Source: Dendrobium chrysotoxum
Taxonomy: Eukaryota; Streptophyta; Magnoliopsida; Asparagales; Orchidaceae
Length of the DNA: 64,000 nucleotides
Direction of reading: 5' to 3'
NCBI GenBank assembly: GCA_019925795.1
Contig: CM034312.1
Location: 84,881,528-84,945,527 of the forward strand
Position 1 is the first letter of the stretch. The number at the start of each line of letters is the position of its first letter. The notes below the pieces were generated by a model, which was not told the DNA's origin, made no database searches, and saw only the letters and a program-made list of their open reading frames with translations. Position numbers and translations under genes: made by a program. Below are positions 11,665-22,920 of this stretch, piece after piece.

Positions 11665-13360
11665 CTCTTAAGGCTGCTAGCTCACCTAACCGGCCCTACC
11701 CTCTAACTCCTCACCCTACCTCTCTCTCTCTAAATAGGGGGGGGGGGGGGGGGAGATCTCAAACTCACCCCATTTCACTCTTTTTTTCTCCCTTTGTCTT
11801 TCTAAAACAATGAGAATATGCCTCTCTCTTTCTCTCTTCTACTATCTCCTCTCATCCTCTTTCTCTAACTCTATCACCCTTTCTCTCCATCACTCTTTTT
11901 ATCATTTCCATGAGTCGTCGTTGTCTCGCGCAAATGTATAATTTCAAAATCTCAAAATTAAGCACATTTGTGCGTTGGTCGAACACTATGAGGAAATTTG
12001 TGAAATAAATACTCATATGCATGATTCCAATGTGGTGAGGAAATTCACGAATTAAGTACTTATGTGTATTGCACCAACACAGAGAGGAAATTCATGAAAT
12101 AAGTACTTGTGCTTTTCCCCAATGAGGCATGAAAATTTGTGAAATAAGTGCTCGTGTGCAATTGCAGGTTATGAAGACCTATATATGCTTTGGGATAAGA
12201 GTCTTTTTGATTGTGGTGTCTGAAGACACCAACTATGCACGCTTTTGGAAAACCTAGCACCACCAATGAGGCCTCTTGCGTGTGGGAGACGTCGGGAGGC
12301 TACTAAAATTTTGTATGGACACAATTTTAAAAAAAGGGGGAATAATTAAAATGGTCCGTAAGACTAAAATGCAAAGAAACAAAAATTTAAATGCACACCA
12401 AGTATAAAATAAAAATGCTAAAATGTCACGTTTGCTATTTTGAACGTATAGATTTGAACACAAACATGGGTCTTGTGATGAATTGGGTTGCTCGCCTACG
12501 AGAAATAACATCGCTTTTTGACTCCAATGAACAAACAAAATTCCACAATTACACAATTCAGATCTGCAACATACACTTGCAAGTGGACACAATATGTGCT
12601 TCAAAACTTTAAAAAAAAAAAGAAATTTTTTTTTGCATCTCATTGCTTGTGTAAATGACCAAACTTTGACCATTTTGATGAGTAATGGCAAATGTTTGCG
12701 CATGTGATCAAATATGAATATTTTAAAGATCTCACACACATCAAAATTTTGAAATTCAAGTGCAGTTGTCTCGAGAAGCATGCCATTTTCTCGATAAGAG
12801 TGCAGACACGTTAAGAAGCATGCATTACATCTAGAAGTGCATTAATACCTTGAGAAGCCCTCCATCCTGAAATCATGTCATCGCATTGAGAAGCATACAA
12901 CTGCCACGAGAAGTGTGGTAGCCTTAGGAAGTGTGTTATCTCTACGAGAATCGTGCCACTATCTAGAGAAAGATGTAGTATAGCTTTGGGAACTGTGCTA
13001 TCGTCTCGAGATGTAGAGAAAGATGTAGTATAGCTTTGGGAACTGTGCTATCGTCTCGAGATGCTCATAGTTATCTCGAGAAGCATGCCATTACATCGAG
13101 AATTGTATAACAGCCTCAAAAACATATTATTGTCCCAAAAACATGCTATTGCTTAAAAATTAAGAAAATTTAATAAACAATATATGTGGAAAAGTATGCG
13201 AATGCGCTATGGAAATGCACCCAAATATGTGAAAGTGAATCACGTGAGTATTGAAAGTGTGCAACAAATTCATTAAAAATGTGTTAAATATAACATATTA
13301 ATACATCGAGAAGAGTGCAAGGGCATTGTGCAAGCGCTTCAAAAAGAATGCATGCCATTA
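11665..13360. repeat. Minisatellite-rich intergenic sequence
   Basis: A G17 run lies at 11737-11753. At about 11990-12160 a degenerate unit of 45-58 bp containing GAAATTCGTGAAATAAGTACT recurs about four times. From about 12769 to 13160 a roughly 20-bp unit with consensus like CGAGAAGCATGCCATTAYCT recurs more than ten times, including one perfect direct duplication of about 50 bp (around 12963-13065, starting TAGAGAAAGATGTAG). No gene is supported; the minus frame at 12254-12781 has no recognisable domain. Confidence 0.6.
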
Positions 13361-14830
13361 AAAAGAAAGTCGGTCTCCGCACGTGATTTGACGGACAGGC
13401 TGGATGCTCGATTAAAAAATCTGGGAATGTTGCGCAGGGTTAAAGGCATGATAAGCTAAAACCCCTTTTTTTTACATTGAAACACCCATATGTGCTCCAA
13501 CTAATGCATCAAATTCTTAAATATATGGTCTGAGAATATTACGTAGGCTAAACTTAAATTTCAAGTCTGAAAGGATAGAGTTGACTGGACTTGAATTAAT
13601 GAATGAATATACAACTATAAAATCCACAAACATTTGATTTTAATTTTATATATTTATTATGCTTTCAATGCCTTGTACAAAAGAAATTCATTTAAATATA
13701 CAAACTTTTGAGTTCACCACTCACATAGTAGATCGCAAAGTCAATACTCGAATTCGATCCTATTGGCAAACCAACAGAGTTGGCAAGGTTCAACTAACCG
13801 AATATATTTTTTAAAAATTTTGATGATGGCCTTGTTAAAATGAAAAAAACAACTAGAGATGTTCTTTAAAAAAAAAAACAGAAATTTTCATGGTTACAAA
13901 TATAAATGCTTCAAGTGATTTCAATGTCACCTTGATAATGAATTTGTTGAAAAAAATATCAATCAAAGGGTCAATTTTTGAAAGCCAAATTTTCACGTTG
14001 CAAATATAAATATTTTAAATGATTTCAATGTCACTTAGATGATGGCCACGTCGATGTAAAATCTCAATCAGAGGGGACTACATGATTTTCAAAATGCCTT
14101 TCAATAAAATTTAAAATTTTAATATTTATTAAAATTTAAATTATTCAATTGAAATCTAGAGCTCACGGAACTCAAAAGTAAAATTTATCTACTCTAAGCA
14201 AATCTTTATCAAGGATGATAAATATGAAAAAAACTGTAGCTCACAAAGTTCAATTGTCTTATCAAACGTATTGCTATGATTCATGATAAAACAATATCTT
14301 GCCAGTAAGGACATATTACATGTCTTGTAATTGGTGGTTTTGCCTCACCACATTTAAATGATTATGATTGAGGCCCTCTAACAGAGTGGTTTATTGTGAA
14401 AAAGCACTATTAAATTACGACCATGGTTAGAGCCTGCAAGTTCCCCAATGGATAATGTCATTGAGTGATGAATCATAAGCATTACTCTTTAGGGCACAAA
14501 GTTCTCTATTTGTTAAGTTTTACTTAAATTTGTCCCTTTAGATAAACATTCATCATATGTCTATAAAGCTTCATAAGATGAGGCAGACCATGATTGTCGT
14601 TAAGGATTTTTCGGTCAGGCTAGGTTGACTCTCTCTTTGACTAAGTAGATTAGTGAATATAATAACTCTAAACAACAGAATCATGGGATTTTGATAAGAT
14701 TTGTCATCATTTTCTCGTCAACGCTTTAAGCATAAGATGACAAATTTCAAATCCTAAATATCAAATTTATTGTTATTATAGCCTCGATAATTAGTATTTA
14801 TCTAATGACTAGCCTTAATCTGGCTCCAAT
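13361..14830 (+). repeat. Dispersed repeat block R1, old copy (R1-A)
   Basis: This stretch aligns over most of its length with 32335-33520 (R1-B). Shared landmarks in the same order include CTCACAAAG, CTTGCCAG/CCTGCCAG.AAGGAC, GAGGCCCTCT/GGGGCCCTCT, TTCCCCAATGG, GGCACAAAG, GACTAAGTAGA, CATGGGAT.TTGAT and GACTAGCCTTAATC. R1-A is much more AT-rich, and most differences read as C-to-T or G-to-A relative to R1-B. It is likely part of an LTR of an unclassified retrotransposon family. Confidence 0.7.
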
Positions 14831-15320
14831 TCATGCAACGTTCAGTGTAGAGTGCATGAAGGATGATAATTCATGAATTCGGCCCCACATCTGTTGGATA
14901 AGTCTAGCAATGTGATGGTGATTTTTAGAGAACATGTTCTTTTGACTAAATGAATAAAAATTATGAGATGAATAAGAAGCAGATGCGAGTCAACTATGAG
15001 AACTTTGTTACAAAAACACACAGGTACCATGACTATCTAGTCTGGGTGATAGGTTTAAATACTTGTCTATTCTATAGAAGGATAATTTTATAATGAGAAT
15101 ATAAATCTTGAGTTGATGATGGATGGTTTTGAATGTGCTGGTCTTGCAAAATATGGTTATGCTTGCAAATTTAACATCTTAACTAGCCTAGATGTTGCGA
15201 TGATAGTTTTGAATCTGTTGGTAGCAGATACTAGCTCATGTGCCACAAAGAGAGTGATGACATTTCTCTTATTAACAAACAAATAATGACACGCTACTCT
15301 TTCTCATTCCATGTTTCCAG
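14831..15320. other. Sequence left of the E2-enzyme exons, intron-like
   Basis: AT-rich sequence ending in a good 3' splice site (CATTCCATGTTTCCAG) directly before the first visible exon of the ubiquitin-conjugating enzyme. It is therefore probably intron. No upstream exon is seen here. Confidence 0.55.
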
Positions 15321-16315
15321 GTCCTGTAGCTGAGGACATGTTTCATTGGCAAGCAACGATTATGGGACCTGCTGACAGCCCCTTTGCTGGTGGAGTTTTT
15401 CTCGTTTCCATTCACTTCCCACCAGACTACCCTTTCAAACCCCCCAAGGTAGTTAAACTTCCTTTCTGTGATATGTATAGTATAACTAACCGCACAATAT
15501 TTCACTATGCTTAAGGCCAAAATCTTTGATCCTTTAAATAGTTTGGCTAATTCAAAATTCACTTTCAGTGTTGTTTGAGATCACTTTTTTTTTTCCGCTT
15601 TCTATTTGTGCTGTTTATGATTTGATGAAACAAAAACATGCATGGTTGATTTTGTTTTTATTAAATATTATTTAAGTTGATTTATGTGATGGTGACAGTG
15701 TTGTTAGTGGCAACCTGCATCTAGTGGTTGAGAGTTTATATTTAGAAAATAATCAAAACATATAAAAGTTGTTTTAAATATTTTTAATGATAACTTGATT
15801 TATTTTCAAAAATATAAAGCAAAAATAGTAGTCAGACATGAAAAAAAAAAAAACTAGAAATGAGAATTTAGACAGAAGGCCAAAGAGGTTCTAATCATAT
15901 TTCCCATGTTCTAATTGACCTTGTTTTTTTTGTTTCTGAAGTACAATGCAAAGTTTTTGAATGTATATATATATATGGCCAGGTCTCCTTCCGCACCAAA
16001 GTTTTCCATCCAAACATCAATAGCAACGGCAGCATCTGCCTTGACATTCTCAAGGAGCAGTGGAGTCCTGCTCTCACTATATCAAAGGTGAATCTCATCA
16101 GACATGAAGCAGTTCAATAATCTCTCAAGTTAGTTCTTTTCAAGCCTTCCATACTTTTAAAAACTCTGCAGGTTTTACTGTCAATCTGCTCGCTTTTAAC
16201 GGACCCAAACCCGGACGACCCGCTGGTGCCCGAGATTGCTCATATGTATAAGACTGACAGAGCCAAATATGAAACAACTGCTCGTTCCTGGACTCAGAAA
16301 TACGCTATGGGCTGA
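15321..16315 (+). CDS. Ubiquitin-conjugating enzyme E2 (UBC4/5, UBE2D type), first exon not found
   Basis: Three exons, 15321-15448, 15983-16087 and 16172-16315, are joined by GT-AG introns. They encode about 125 residues corresponding to positions 24-148 of the 148-residue plant UBC8/10 family. The E2 fold is complete from strand 1 on: AEDMFHWQATIMGP, HFPPDYPFKPP, the HPN motif (VFHPNINSNG), the catalytic cysteine in GSICLDILKEQWSPAL, and the C-terminal helix ending TQKYAMG. Such enzymes carry ubiquitin as a thioester and pass it to substrates with RING or HECT ligases. The missing exon should encode helix 1 (family MASKRI.KEL..LQ.DPP), which binds E1 and RING partners. I did not find it in the 15.3 kb upstream, where E1 and a solo LTR have landed. 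Either exon 1 lies left of the window behind a very long intron or the gene is truncated. The exons shown are open. Confidence 0.88.
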
Positions 16316-16731
16316 GAAAATATCCGTCCGGGGTCACAATGTCGCATGTTATTAGGTACTAAATAAAGACTTGCTTCAACGTCAATTATGGTTCAGTGAC
16401 TAAAGTTTGGGTCTTTGCCATGCTATCGAGTTATGTCCTATATGCAGTTCTTATGTGATTATGTTTACCGTTTATTGTCTTCTGACTATGATTTCCTATG
16501 AATTAGCAATTAGCACCCTGTACGTATGAAATTATAGTTATGAATATAGCTTTTGTTATACTTTTTGTAGGGTGCTGGTTATTTCTAAAATAATTTCTTT
16601 TCATCTTATATTATCAGATCAATTTCTGGTTTTGTGTGGGTTACTAGTTTTGCTATGTTCTGTTCTACCATGATTACTATGCAGATTTATCAACATATAT
16701 CCAGAAAAAAACATGTTAGCATTTGTTCCAT
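16316..16731. other. 3' flank of the E2-enzyme gene
   Basis: AT-rich sequence after the stop at 16313-16315, likely 3' untranslated region and downstream DNA. AATAAA-like sequence (CTAAATAAAG) lies near 16358. No other feature is seen. Confidence 0.4.
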
Positions 16732-16945
16732 AAGATCATCTCCAACCGAAGTGCAAACATTTGGTTGCTGTCCGCCTCAAGCTCCACCCGGATGTCATTT
16801 ACGATAGCATTTTTGTGGTGTGAACAGTGTGACATCAATATTGACGTTGCACTGTTCAAAAACACATTTTTTTTAAATCATGAAATGACGGAAGCAGAGA
16901 ATGACGAGCAATTTTGGGTGGAGTTCGGTTGAGGAAGAATATCTT
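16732..16945. mobile_element. Miniature inverted-repeat element with degenerate central palindrome
   Basis: The ends are imperfect inverted repeats (TAAGATCATCTCCAACCG on the left; the reverse complement of the right end reads TAAGATATTC..CCTCAACCG). Near the middle, TGAACAGTGTGACATCAAT and its imperfect mirror ending ACTGTTCA form a decayed palindrome. The same palindrome is perfect in the element at 52229-52526, so both belong to one family. Confidence 0.65.
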
Positions 16946-17003
16946 ATTTCATTATCCTAAACTCCAAATTCCTTAGCTTATGAATATATTAATAGTGCGT
17001 TAA

Positions 17004-17059
17004 GATTTTGTTTGGGATTGGCTTTCTTATTGTTTCTCAAAGTCATCTCAAACGAAACC
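17004..17059. mobile_element. Very short Tourist-like element, 56 bp
   Basis: TAA | GATTTTGTTTGGGAT ... ATCTCAAACGAAACC | TAA. The inverted ends match the GGCTTCGTTTGGGA family repeated elsewhere in this window, with the three-base duplication TAA on both sides. The interior is almost gone. Confidence 0.6.
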
Positions 17060-17549
17060 TAAGAGTGGGTTTGGAACGTATTTTCTTAATTTTACTTATA
17101 GTGCTATTATATATATTTTTAATTACAGATCTTATTATCTAAAAATAAATTTTCATGAGAGTATTGTACGATATTTTTAAAAGAAAACGCTCTATAATAT
17201 CATATTATTTTAAAAAAATCTATATTTTTAATCAAAAAACAGTTTTATTATTACTTTTATAATCGCAGCCGCGTCAAAGAGAAATGTTTCCATTATAATT
17301 TCTTATATTAGTTGTAATATACGCACAAAAGTTTGCCAGTCAAAAACGCATCAGCTGCTTACAGATTGCTGATAGAAAGCACAATCATACACTACATGCG
17401 ACTATATTCAATGTACACAGACCTTCAGTCACATTGACCGTTTATTTTCCATGGCCTTCCGACTCATTCTGCAAAAGAAAATCCCTCCCAAATGTTATCA
17501 ACAAAGCACCAATCATGTACCAATAAAAGACCTAAATGAAAGAAATTAA

Positions 17550-17687
17550 GGTTTCGTTTGGGATAGCTTTCGTACTATATTTTAAAACGGTTTTCTATCA
17601 CAAAAATTTCAAATTCAAGAAATTATGAAATTTTTGTGCTGGAAAGCTGTTTTAGAAAGCAAGAAGAAAGCCGTCCCAAACGAAGCC
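17550..17687. mobile_element. Tourist-like element, first of three in tandem
   Basis: 138 bp, bounded by TAA (17547-17549 and 17688-17690). The left end is GGTTTCGTTTGGGATAGC and the right end is GCCGTCCCAAACGAAGCC. The inverted repeat extends inward (TTTTAAAAC/GTTTTAGAA). The TAA duplication and the size fit PIF/Harbinger-derived Tourist elements. Confidence 0.75.
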
Positions 17688-17690
17688 TAA

Positions 17691-17807
17691 GGCTTCATTT
17701 GGGACGACTTTCTTATTGCTTCTTAAAGCAGCTTTTTAGTACAACAAATTTAATTTTTTTATAAGAAATCTGCTTTAAGTAGTAAGAAAGTCATCCCAAA
17801 AGAAGCC
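17691..17807. mobile_element. Tourist-like element, second of three in tandem
   Basis: 117 bp, starting GGCTTCATTTGGGACGAC and ending GTCATCCCAAAAGAAGCC. It shares the TAA at 17688-17690 with the element on its left and the TAA at 17808-17810 with the one on its right, so three copies abut with one TAA at each junction. Confidence 0.75.
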
Positions 17808-17810
17808 TAA

Positions 17811-17950
17811 GGCTTCGTCTGAGATAGCTTTCTTACTATTTTTTAAAGCAGATTTTCAGTACAAAAATTTATTGAACTAATTAAATTTTGTACTAAAAGT
17901 CTAAAAACTTTACTTTAGAAAACAGTAAGAAAGTTGTCACAAATAATTAG
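17811..17950. mobile_element. Tourist-like element, third of three in tandem, decayed right end
   Basis: It starts GGCTTCGTCTGAGATAGC after the shared TAA. The right arm is recognisable as TAAGAAAGTTGTCACAAAT, but the last bases no longer read GAAGCC, so the right boundary is approximate. Confidence 0.65.
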
Positions 17951-18484
17951 TTGTTGGCATAACATTTGCATCACTAGAGAAAAAGTTATTTAATTGTCTT
18001 AGCTTTATATTAAAATTTAACACACACATTAATAAAATAGGATGGCAAGAGATACCATATTTTTATGTGGTGAATAATCCTAAAAAAGAAAAAAATTATG
18101 AGGCTTATCCTAGTCGAACTGATTGCAATAATGTATGCCTTTGGTTACAAATTATGCCCATTCATGCAATTGATAAATGTTTTGATATAATATAATAGAC
18201 ATTGATTGTATAAAATGAATTTCATTGTGGAAGTTGGAAGAACTTTGTATTAAGAGAGTTGTCTTTAAGAGAACGGTTTGCTATTTGCTTGATTGTTCAT
18301 ATTTTAGAAGGTAGATTGGGGACTAGAAGTCTAACATAAATTTTATTACATTAGCTTTATAAGTAACAACATGCATTAACGCTATTGGTGATAGCGTGCG
18401 AAGAAGTTAGTGAGAGTTGGTGTATTTGATCAACAATTGTCAGAGGATCATAATGTGATAAATTGGAGGAATTATTCTGTGGGA
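17951..18484. other. Intergenic, no feature seen
   Basis: AT-rich sequence without recognisable coding or repeat structure. Confidence 0.4.
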
Positions 18485-18609
18485 CACCGGACACTATTCA
18501 GAGGTGAATCAGGAAGCACCACGTTACTTTTTAACTGTGTACCAGTGATGTGTACCGCCGTGTACTGGGTGATGTGGGGCATTCTGATTCATCTCCGGAC
18601 CGTCCGGTG
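18485..18609. repeat. Foldback element with CACCGGAC...GTCCGGTG ends
   Basis: A 125-bp imperfect inverted repeat. The outer arms CACCGGAC (18485-18492) and GTCCGGTG (18602-18609) are perfect complements, and inner arms GAGGTGAATCAG and CTGATTCATCTC pair with one mismatch. CCGGAC..GTCCGG termini are common in small plant DNA transposons; the superfamily is not settled here. Confidence 0.6.
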
Positions 18610-20340
18610 ACCGCACATAATAATTTCTCGACAAATTGACCCATTATGACCACACCAGAGGAATGGTAGTCAGGGCTGCTTGACCGCTACCCAATTACGA
18701 TATTTCGACCTTCGATGTCCGACTACAGTCCTCCGACCACCTTCACTCGTCTATGATTCTCCTAACACCTATGTCTAATGACACACCAGTAAAATTCTTT
18801 CAATTGGGCTAGACCCATTAATTTTCTACTTTTTCTTATATTTTTAAAGTAAAAGCTATGATGTGTTTGGCAGCTCCTCTTTTATGTATATATTAGCTGA
18901 ATCTTTATATAATGTTAAGACACTAAAGTCTCTAACTCTAACGTCGGGAATGTCATAGCACACAACAGCTTGTGCTCTAATGATCGGCCGCTTCCACTGG
19001 CCTTAAACTCTAGTCGTCGACTTAGCTCGTCGGCCGAACTCTGTGGCCACAAGTCCTCCACCATGCCCAACTCCGGCTATCTCAAACGTCGTCGACCTCC
19101 TCACTGGTTCTTTTAACGCACACTACTGCTGACATTAAACCGAGATTCAGCAAATCAGCCACTTCCGCGCAACACTAATGGCCTCCGGCCGCTGCTAAGA
19201 GCCCAGACGCATCCACATCAGCACCGGGGTTGAATAGATAGTCGTTTGAATCGTCTTCGCAACTCTCGTCGTCGCCGATGATCTTTATGTTTGAAGATGA
19301 CCTCCGATCGGAGCCGCTACAAGCTGTATCCACCTTCAATCGTTGTTAGCTGCCAGGGTGGTGATTGTAATGGACATTTAGTGAGTAATTGTATGTATTG
19401 ATAGTTGGCAGGTAGGTAGTGATTTTTAGGTTTTTATCAATTATCTTATACGTAATTTGCTGTCTTTATATTCTATAAATACTCCGCTTAAGAAGAATTA
19501 GGATATAAAAATGAATGAAATGATCTATAATTTCTCCTTCTTTTCCCCAATCAATACTTGGAGCTGTGAACAATCTTGAATTGCCCTTGTCTTATTCCCT
19601 GATATATTTTTGAAGTTTTAGGAATGGCCGAAGTTGCTTCTTAATTTCCTAACATTTTCTTGATTTTTGGTGTAACTTCTCAGAAAGAATATCATTTTTA
19701 TGGCCATGACAAGAAAATAACCACTTAAAGTTTGCCTAAAAAGATGCAGGATAACTAGGCAACTTGAAGTTTGCCTACAACTCTAGAAGTATATTTGGCA
19801 GAAGACCAGGGCAATTCAAGGGTGTCCACAATTCTTGTAATTGATTAGGAGTAAGAAGGAGAAGCCATAGCTCATATCATTCATTTTACATACACTAATT
19901 CTCTTTAAGAGGAGTATTTGTAGAATAAAAACCTCCAAATAAATCATTAGACCCTTTATAACTACCTAATAAGTTCTAACTATCTATGAACTATCAAAAC
20001 TAACAATAACTCACTAAGTACGCATTACAATTATTACCTTGACATTAGCTCTTAAATTAGGTCATTTTCTGTCCAAATCTTCCAACGGGAAGCTCGTTAA
20101 CCATAAAGGAATCACTATTTTCTTTTTTTACACATGCGCATTAGACTCTATTGGAAATATTTAAAAAGATAAAATTTGACTACATGTGAATTCCTTAGTA
20201 TTTTGGTCATTTTCTGCTAAAACTCTAAAATTGAATCTTGTCTGTCATAATATGGAAATAAATTGGTATCATTATATTTGGCTAAGTACTTATGATAAAA
20301 ATATTGTACTTTGCTGACAAATGCTTATCAACATACATTT
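18610..20340. other. Intergenic, no gene recognised
   Basis: Mixed-composition sequence; 18960-19340 is GC-richer on both strands. I see no domain, splice structure or terminal repeat that supports a gene. Confidence 0.45.
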
Positions 20341-20860
20341 GTTGACCTTGGTTTTCTCCCAGGCTTGGTCAAGGGAGTTGACTTGGTCAAATTGACCAAG
20401 TCAGGGCCTAAGACCCTCTCCCTTGTGTTCAATGGGTCAAACTGAGTCTACTGAGCCCAGACCCAGGCCCTGGGTCAACCTGGTTGACCAGGTCAACCAG
20501 GGTTGACCCAAGATGACCCATATCCTTCTCCCTTAGCCCCAAACCCAATCCAGGGCTCTCCAAGCCCTATTTTCTCCTACACTGGACTCAATGGGTCAGG
20601 CTTGACCCATTGGGCCCAAGTCTTGATCCTGGGTCAACCTGGTTGACCAGGAAAACCCAGATTGACCCAATAAGCCCTTAATGGGCTAAATCAAATCCTA
20701 ATGAAATCTAACCCCCCTAGGCTCAATCCATTGATTCTTTGAGCCTAGTTGACTGGTTTGACCAAGTCAAGCATTGACTTGATCAACTCTAGCTCTTAAT
20801 GGGTCAAAATGACCTATTTAGGTCAAATTAAGACCCATCAAGGCTTTAAAACCCTTCCTA
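20341..20860. repeat. TTGACC/GGTCAA-rich segment with palindromes
   Basis: About 20 copies of TTGAC(C) or its complement occur in 520 bp. The densest part (20475-20515) includes CCTGGTTGACC, one base, then GGTCAACCAGG, a perfect 11-bp inverted repeat at 20479-20501. TTGAC(C/T) is the core of the W-box bound by WRKY factors. The segment leads into mixed LTR-like sequence ending in a GC-rich part (to 21770), so it is probably the promoter side of an LTR. Confidence 0.6.
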
Positions 20861-21642
20861 ATCAGCTCCAATTCAAAACCACGGCCAAGGACTCCTATTT
20901 TCCCTCCTAATTAGCCCTAGGATAGATCTAGGCCGTTGATAAAAGGTTTGAGCCTTTAAATAGGGAATTTAGGGTTTGTTTTAGGGATCTCTATGCAAGC
21001 ACTCTCTCCCTAGACTTCCAAAAGCCCTAGAATTTCGTGTGAGAGCTTCTTGACTCCCCTCCCACCTTTTCCGACCTATCCCCACTGCCAAACACTCGCC
21101 GGCGACGAGATCTCCAGCGAACTGAGGCTAGGGACGTTCCAAGACAATTTGCCGTCGATCCCGAGCTTTTCGGACCGCGATTTCTTGTACAATTAGGAGC
21201 GTGGACAGTCTACAAGTGCAACAAGCCTTTAAACAAGTCAAACCGTCCATTAACCAAGGCGAAATCTCAAACCCTAGGTTAGAACACATAGAGTTAAATA
21301 ACTTTTCATAAAGCGCATTTTAAGCCAAACCAATCATCCCACACGAATGCTCTTCATGTTTGGAGTCTAGGGTTAAAATTTCACGTGATTTGATCCACCC
21401 GATCGAGAGAATGAAGCGAAAATAGGCTTAGGGGTTCGGGTTACGTATTTTGTCCGGTACGTTTGATCAGAACCGTTGATCTTACGATCAACGATTCCGA
21501 TCTCACCGTTCCGCGGCTAGGGTTCGACCGCGGATCCGATCCAGCGATCACCGCTCTCGTCCGACGCGATCTGGCCCGTTGAATCAAGCCGCGACAGATC
21601 AGACGGCGCAGCGCGCTGTTAACTCGGATAAGTCACCCGCCG

Positions 21643-21710
21643 CGCTGTCAATCAATCATTAGCAATGATTGCGCCGCGGCACAATCATTGCTAATGATTG
21701 CGAAACAGCG
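21643..21710. repeat. Strong nested inverted repeat (cruciform-capable)
   Basis: CAATCATTAGCAATGATTG (21653-21671) and its exact reverse complement (21682-21700) flank a 10-base GC-rich loop. Each 19-bp arm is itself a palindrome around three bases (CAATCATT-AGC-AATGATTG). Outside, CGCTGT (21643-21648) pairs with ACAGCG (21705-21710) across a 4-base internal mismatch. It lies in a GC-rich island next to the ATT tract. Confidence 0.85.
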
Positions 21711-21770
21711 TCCGCGGTTACGGAAGCCAATCAGAGGCCGCCGCGTGTCCCGCCTCCGCCGCCGGGAATT

Positions 21771-22920
21771 TTTTTTATTATTTATTTATTTTAAATTCTT
21801 TTTATTATTTAAATAATATAAAAAAATCAAAAAAATTTAAATTTTTTTTAATTATTTTAGAAATATAGTAATTACTATTATAATAATAATTATTGATTAT
21901 TATTATTATTATATAATAATTTATTAATAATAATGTTATTATTATAATAATAATAATATTATTATTGTTATTATATAAAAATAATAATATTATTATCCTT
22001 ATTATAATATCTTAATAATAATATTATTATCATAATAATAATATTATTATTATTATAATATGCTAATATTATTATTATTATTATAATATACTAATAATGA
22101 TATTATTACTTTAATAATTATTATTATATTAATAATATTATTTCTTTTAATATTATTATTATGATAATAATATTATTATTATCTTAATATCATTATTATA
22201 TTAATAATATTATTATTATTTTAATATTATTATATTAATAATGTTATTATTATTTTAATGATTATTATTGTATTAATAATAATATTATTTTAATATTATT
22301 ATTATGGCAATAATAACATTATTATTTTAATATCATTATTATATTAAAAATATTATTATTATTTTAATATTATTATATAAACAATGATACTTTTATTTTA
22401 ATGATTATTATTATATTAATAATAATAATAATATTATTATTTCTAAAATTATTATTATTATCATTATTATTTTTTTATTTAAAATTATTTTAAAACCTGC
22501 TATTATTATTATTATTATTTTTTACTTTAATAATATTATTATATTAATAATATCATTATAATGTTATTATTTTAATATTATTAACTAATAATAATATTAA
22601 TTACTTTAATATTATTATTATATCAATAATATCATTATAATATTATTATTTTAATATTATTGATTAATAATAATAATGTTTTCTTTAATATTATTATTAT
22701 ATTAATAACACCATTACTATTATTTTAATGATATTATTATATTAATAGTATTATTAATATTTTAATATTGTTACTATGCTAATAATAATATTATTTTAAT
22801 CTTATTATTACATTAATAATAATAATATTATTTCATTATTAATATTTCAAAATTACCTTAACTATTATTATATTATTATTAATATTTTAATGTTATTTTA
22901 ATTATTATTATTTATATTTA
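21771..22920. repeat. Imperfect ATT/AAT tract of about 1.15 kb
   Basis: Almost purely A+T sequence built from alternating short runs of ATT and AAT with single-base interruptions. Because ATT and AAT runs complement each other, it can fold at many places. It separates the GC-rich LTR-like part on its left from AT-rich tandem repeats on its right. Confidence 0.9.

Noticed and set aside
12254..12781. 175-codon minus-strand frame
   Set aside because: The longest unexplained frame, but Phe/Leu/Cys-rich from A+T-rich DNA, with no motif and a minisatellite at its start.
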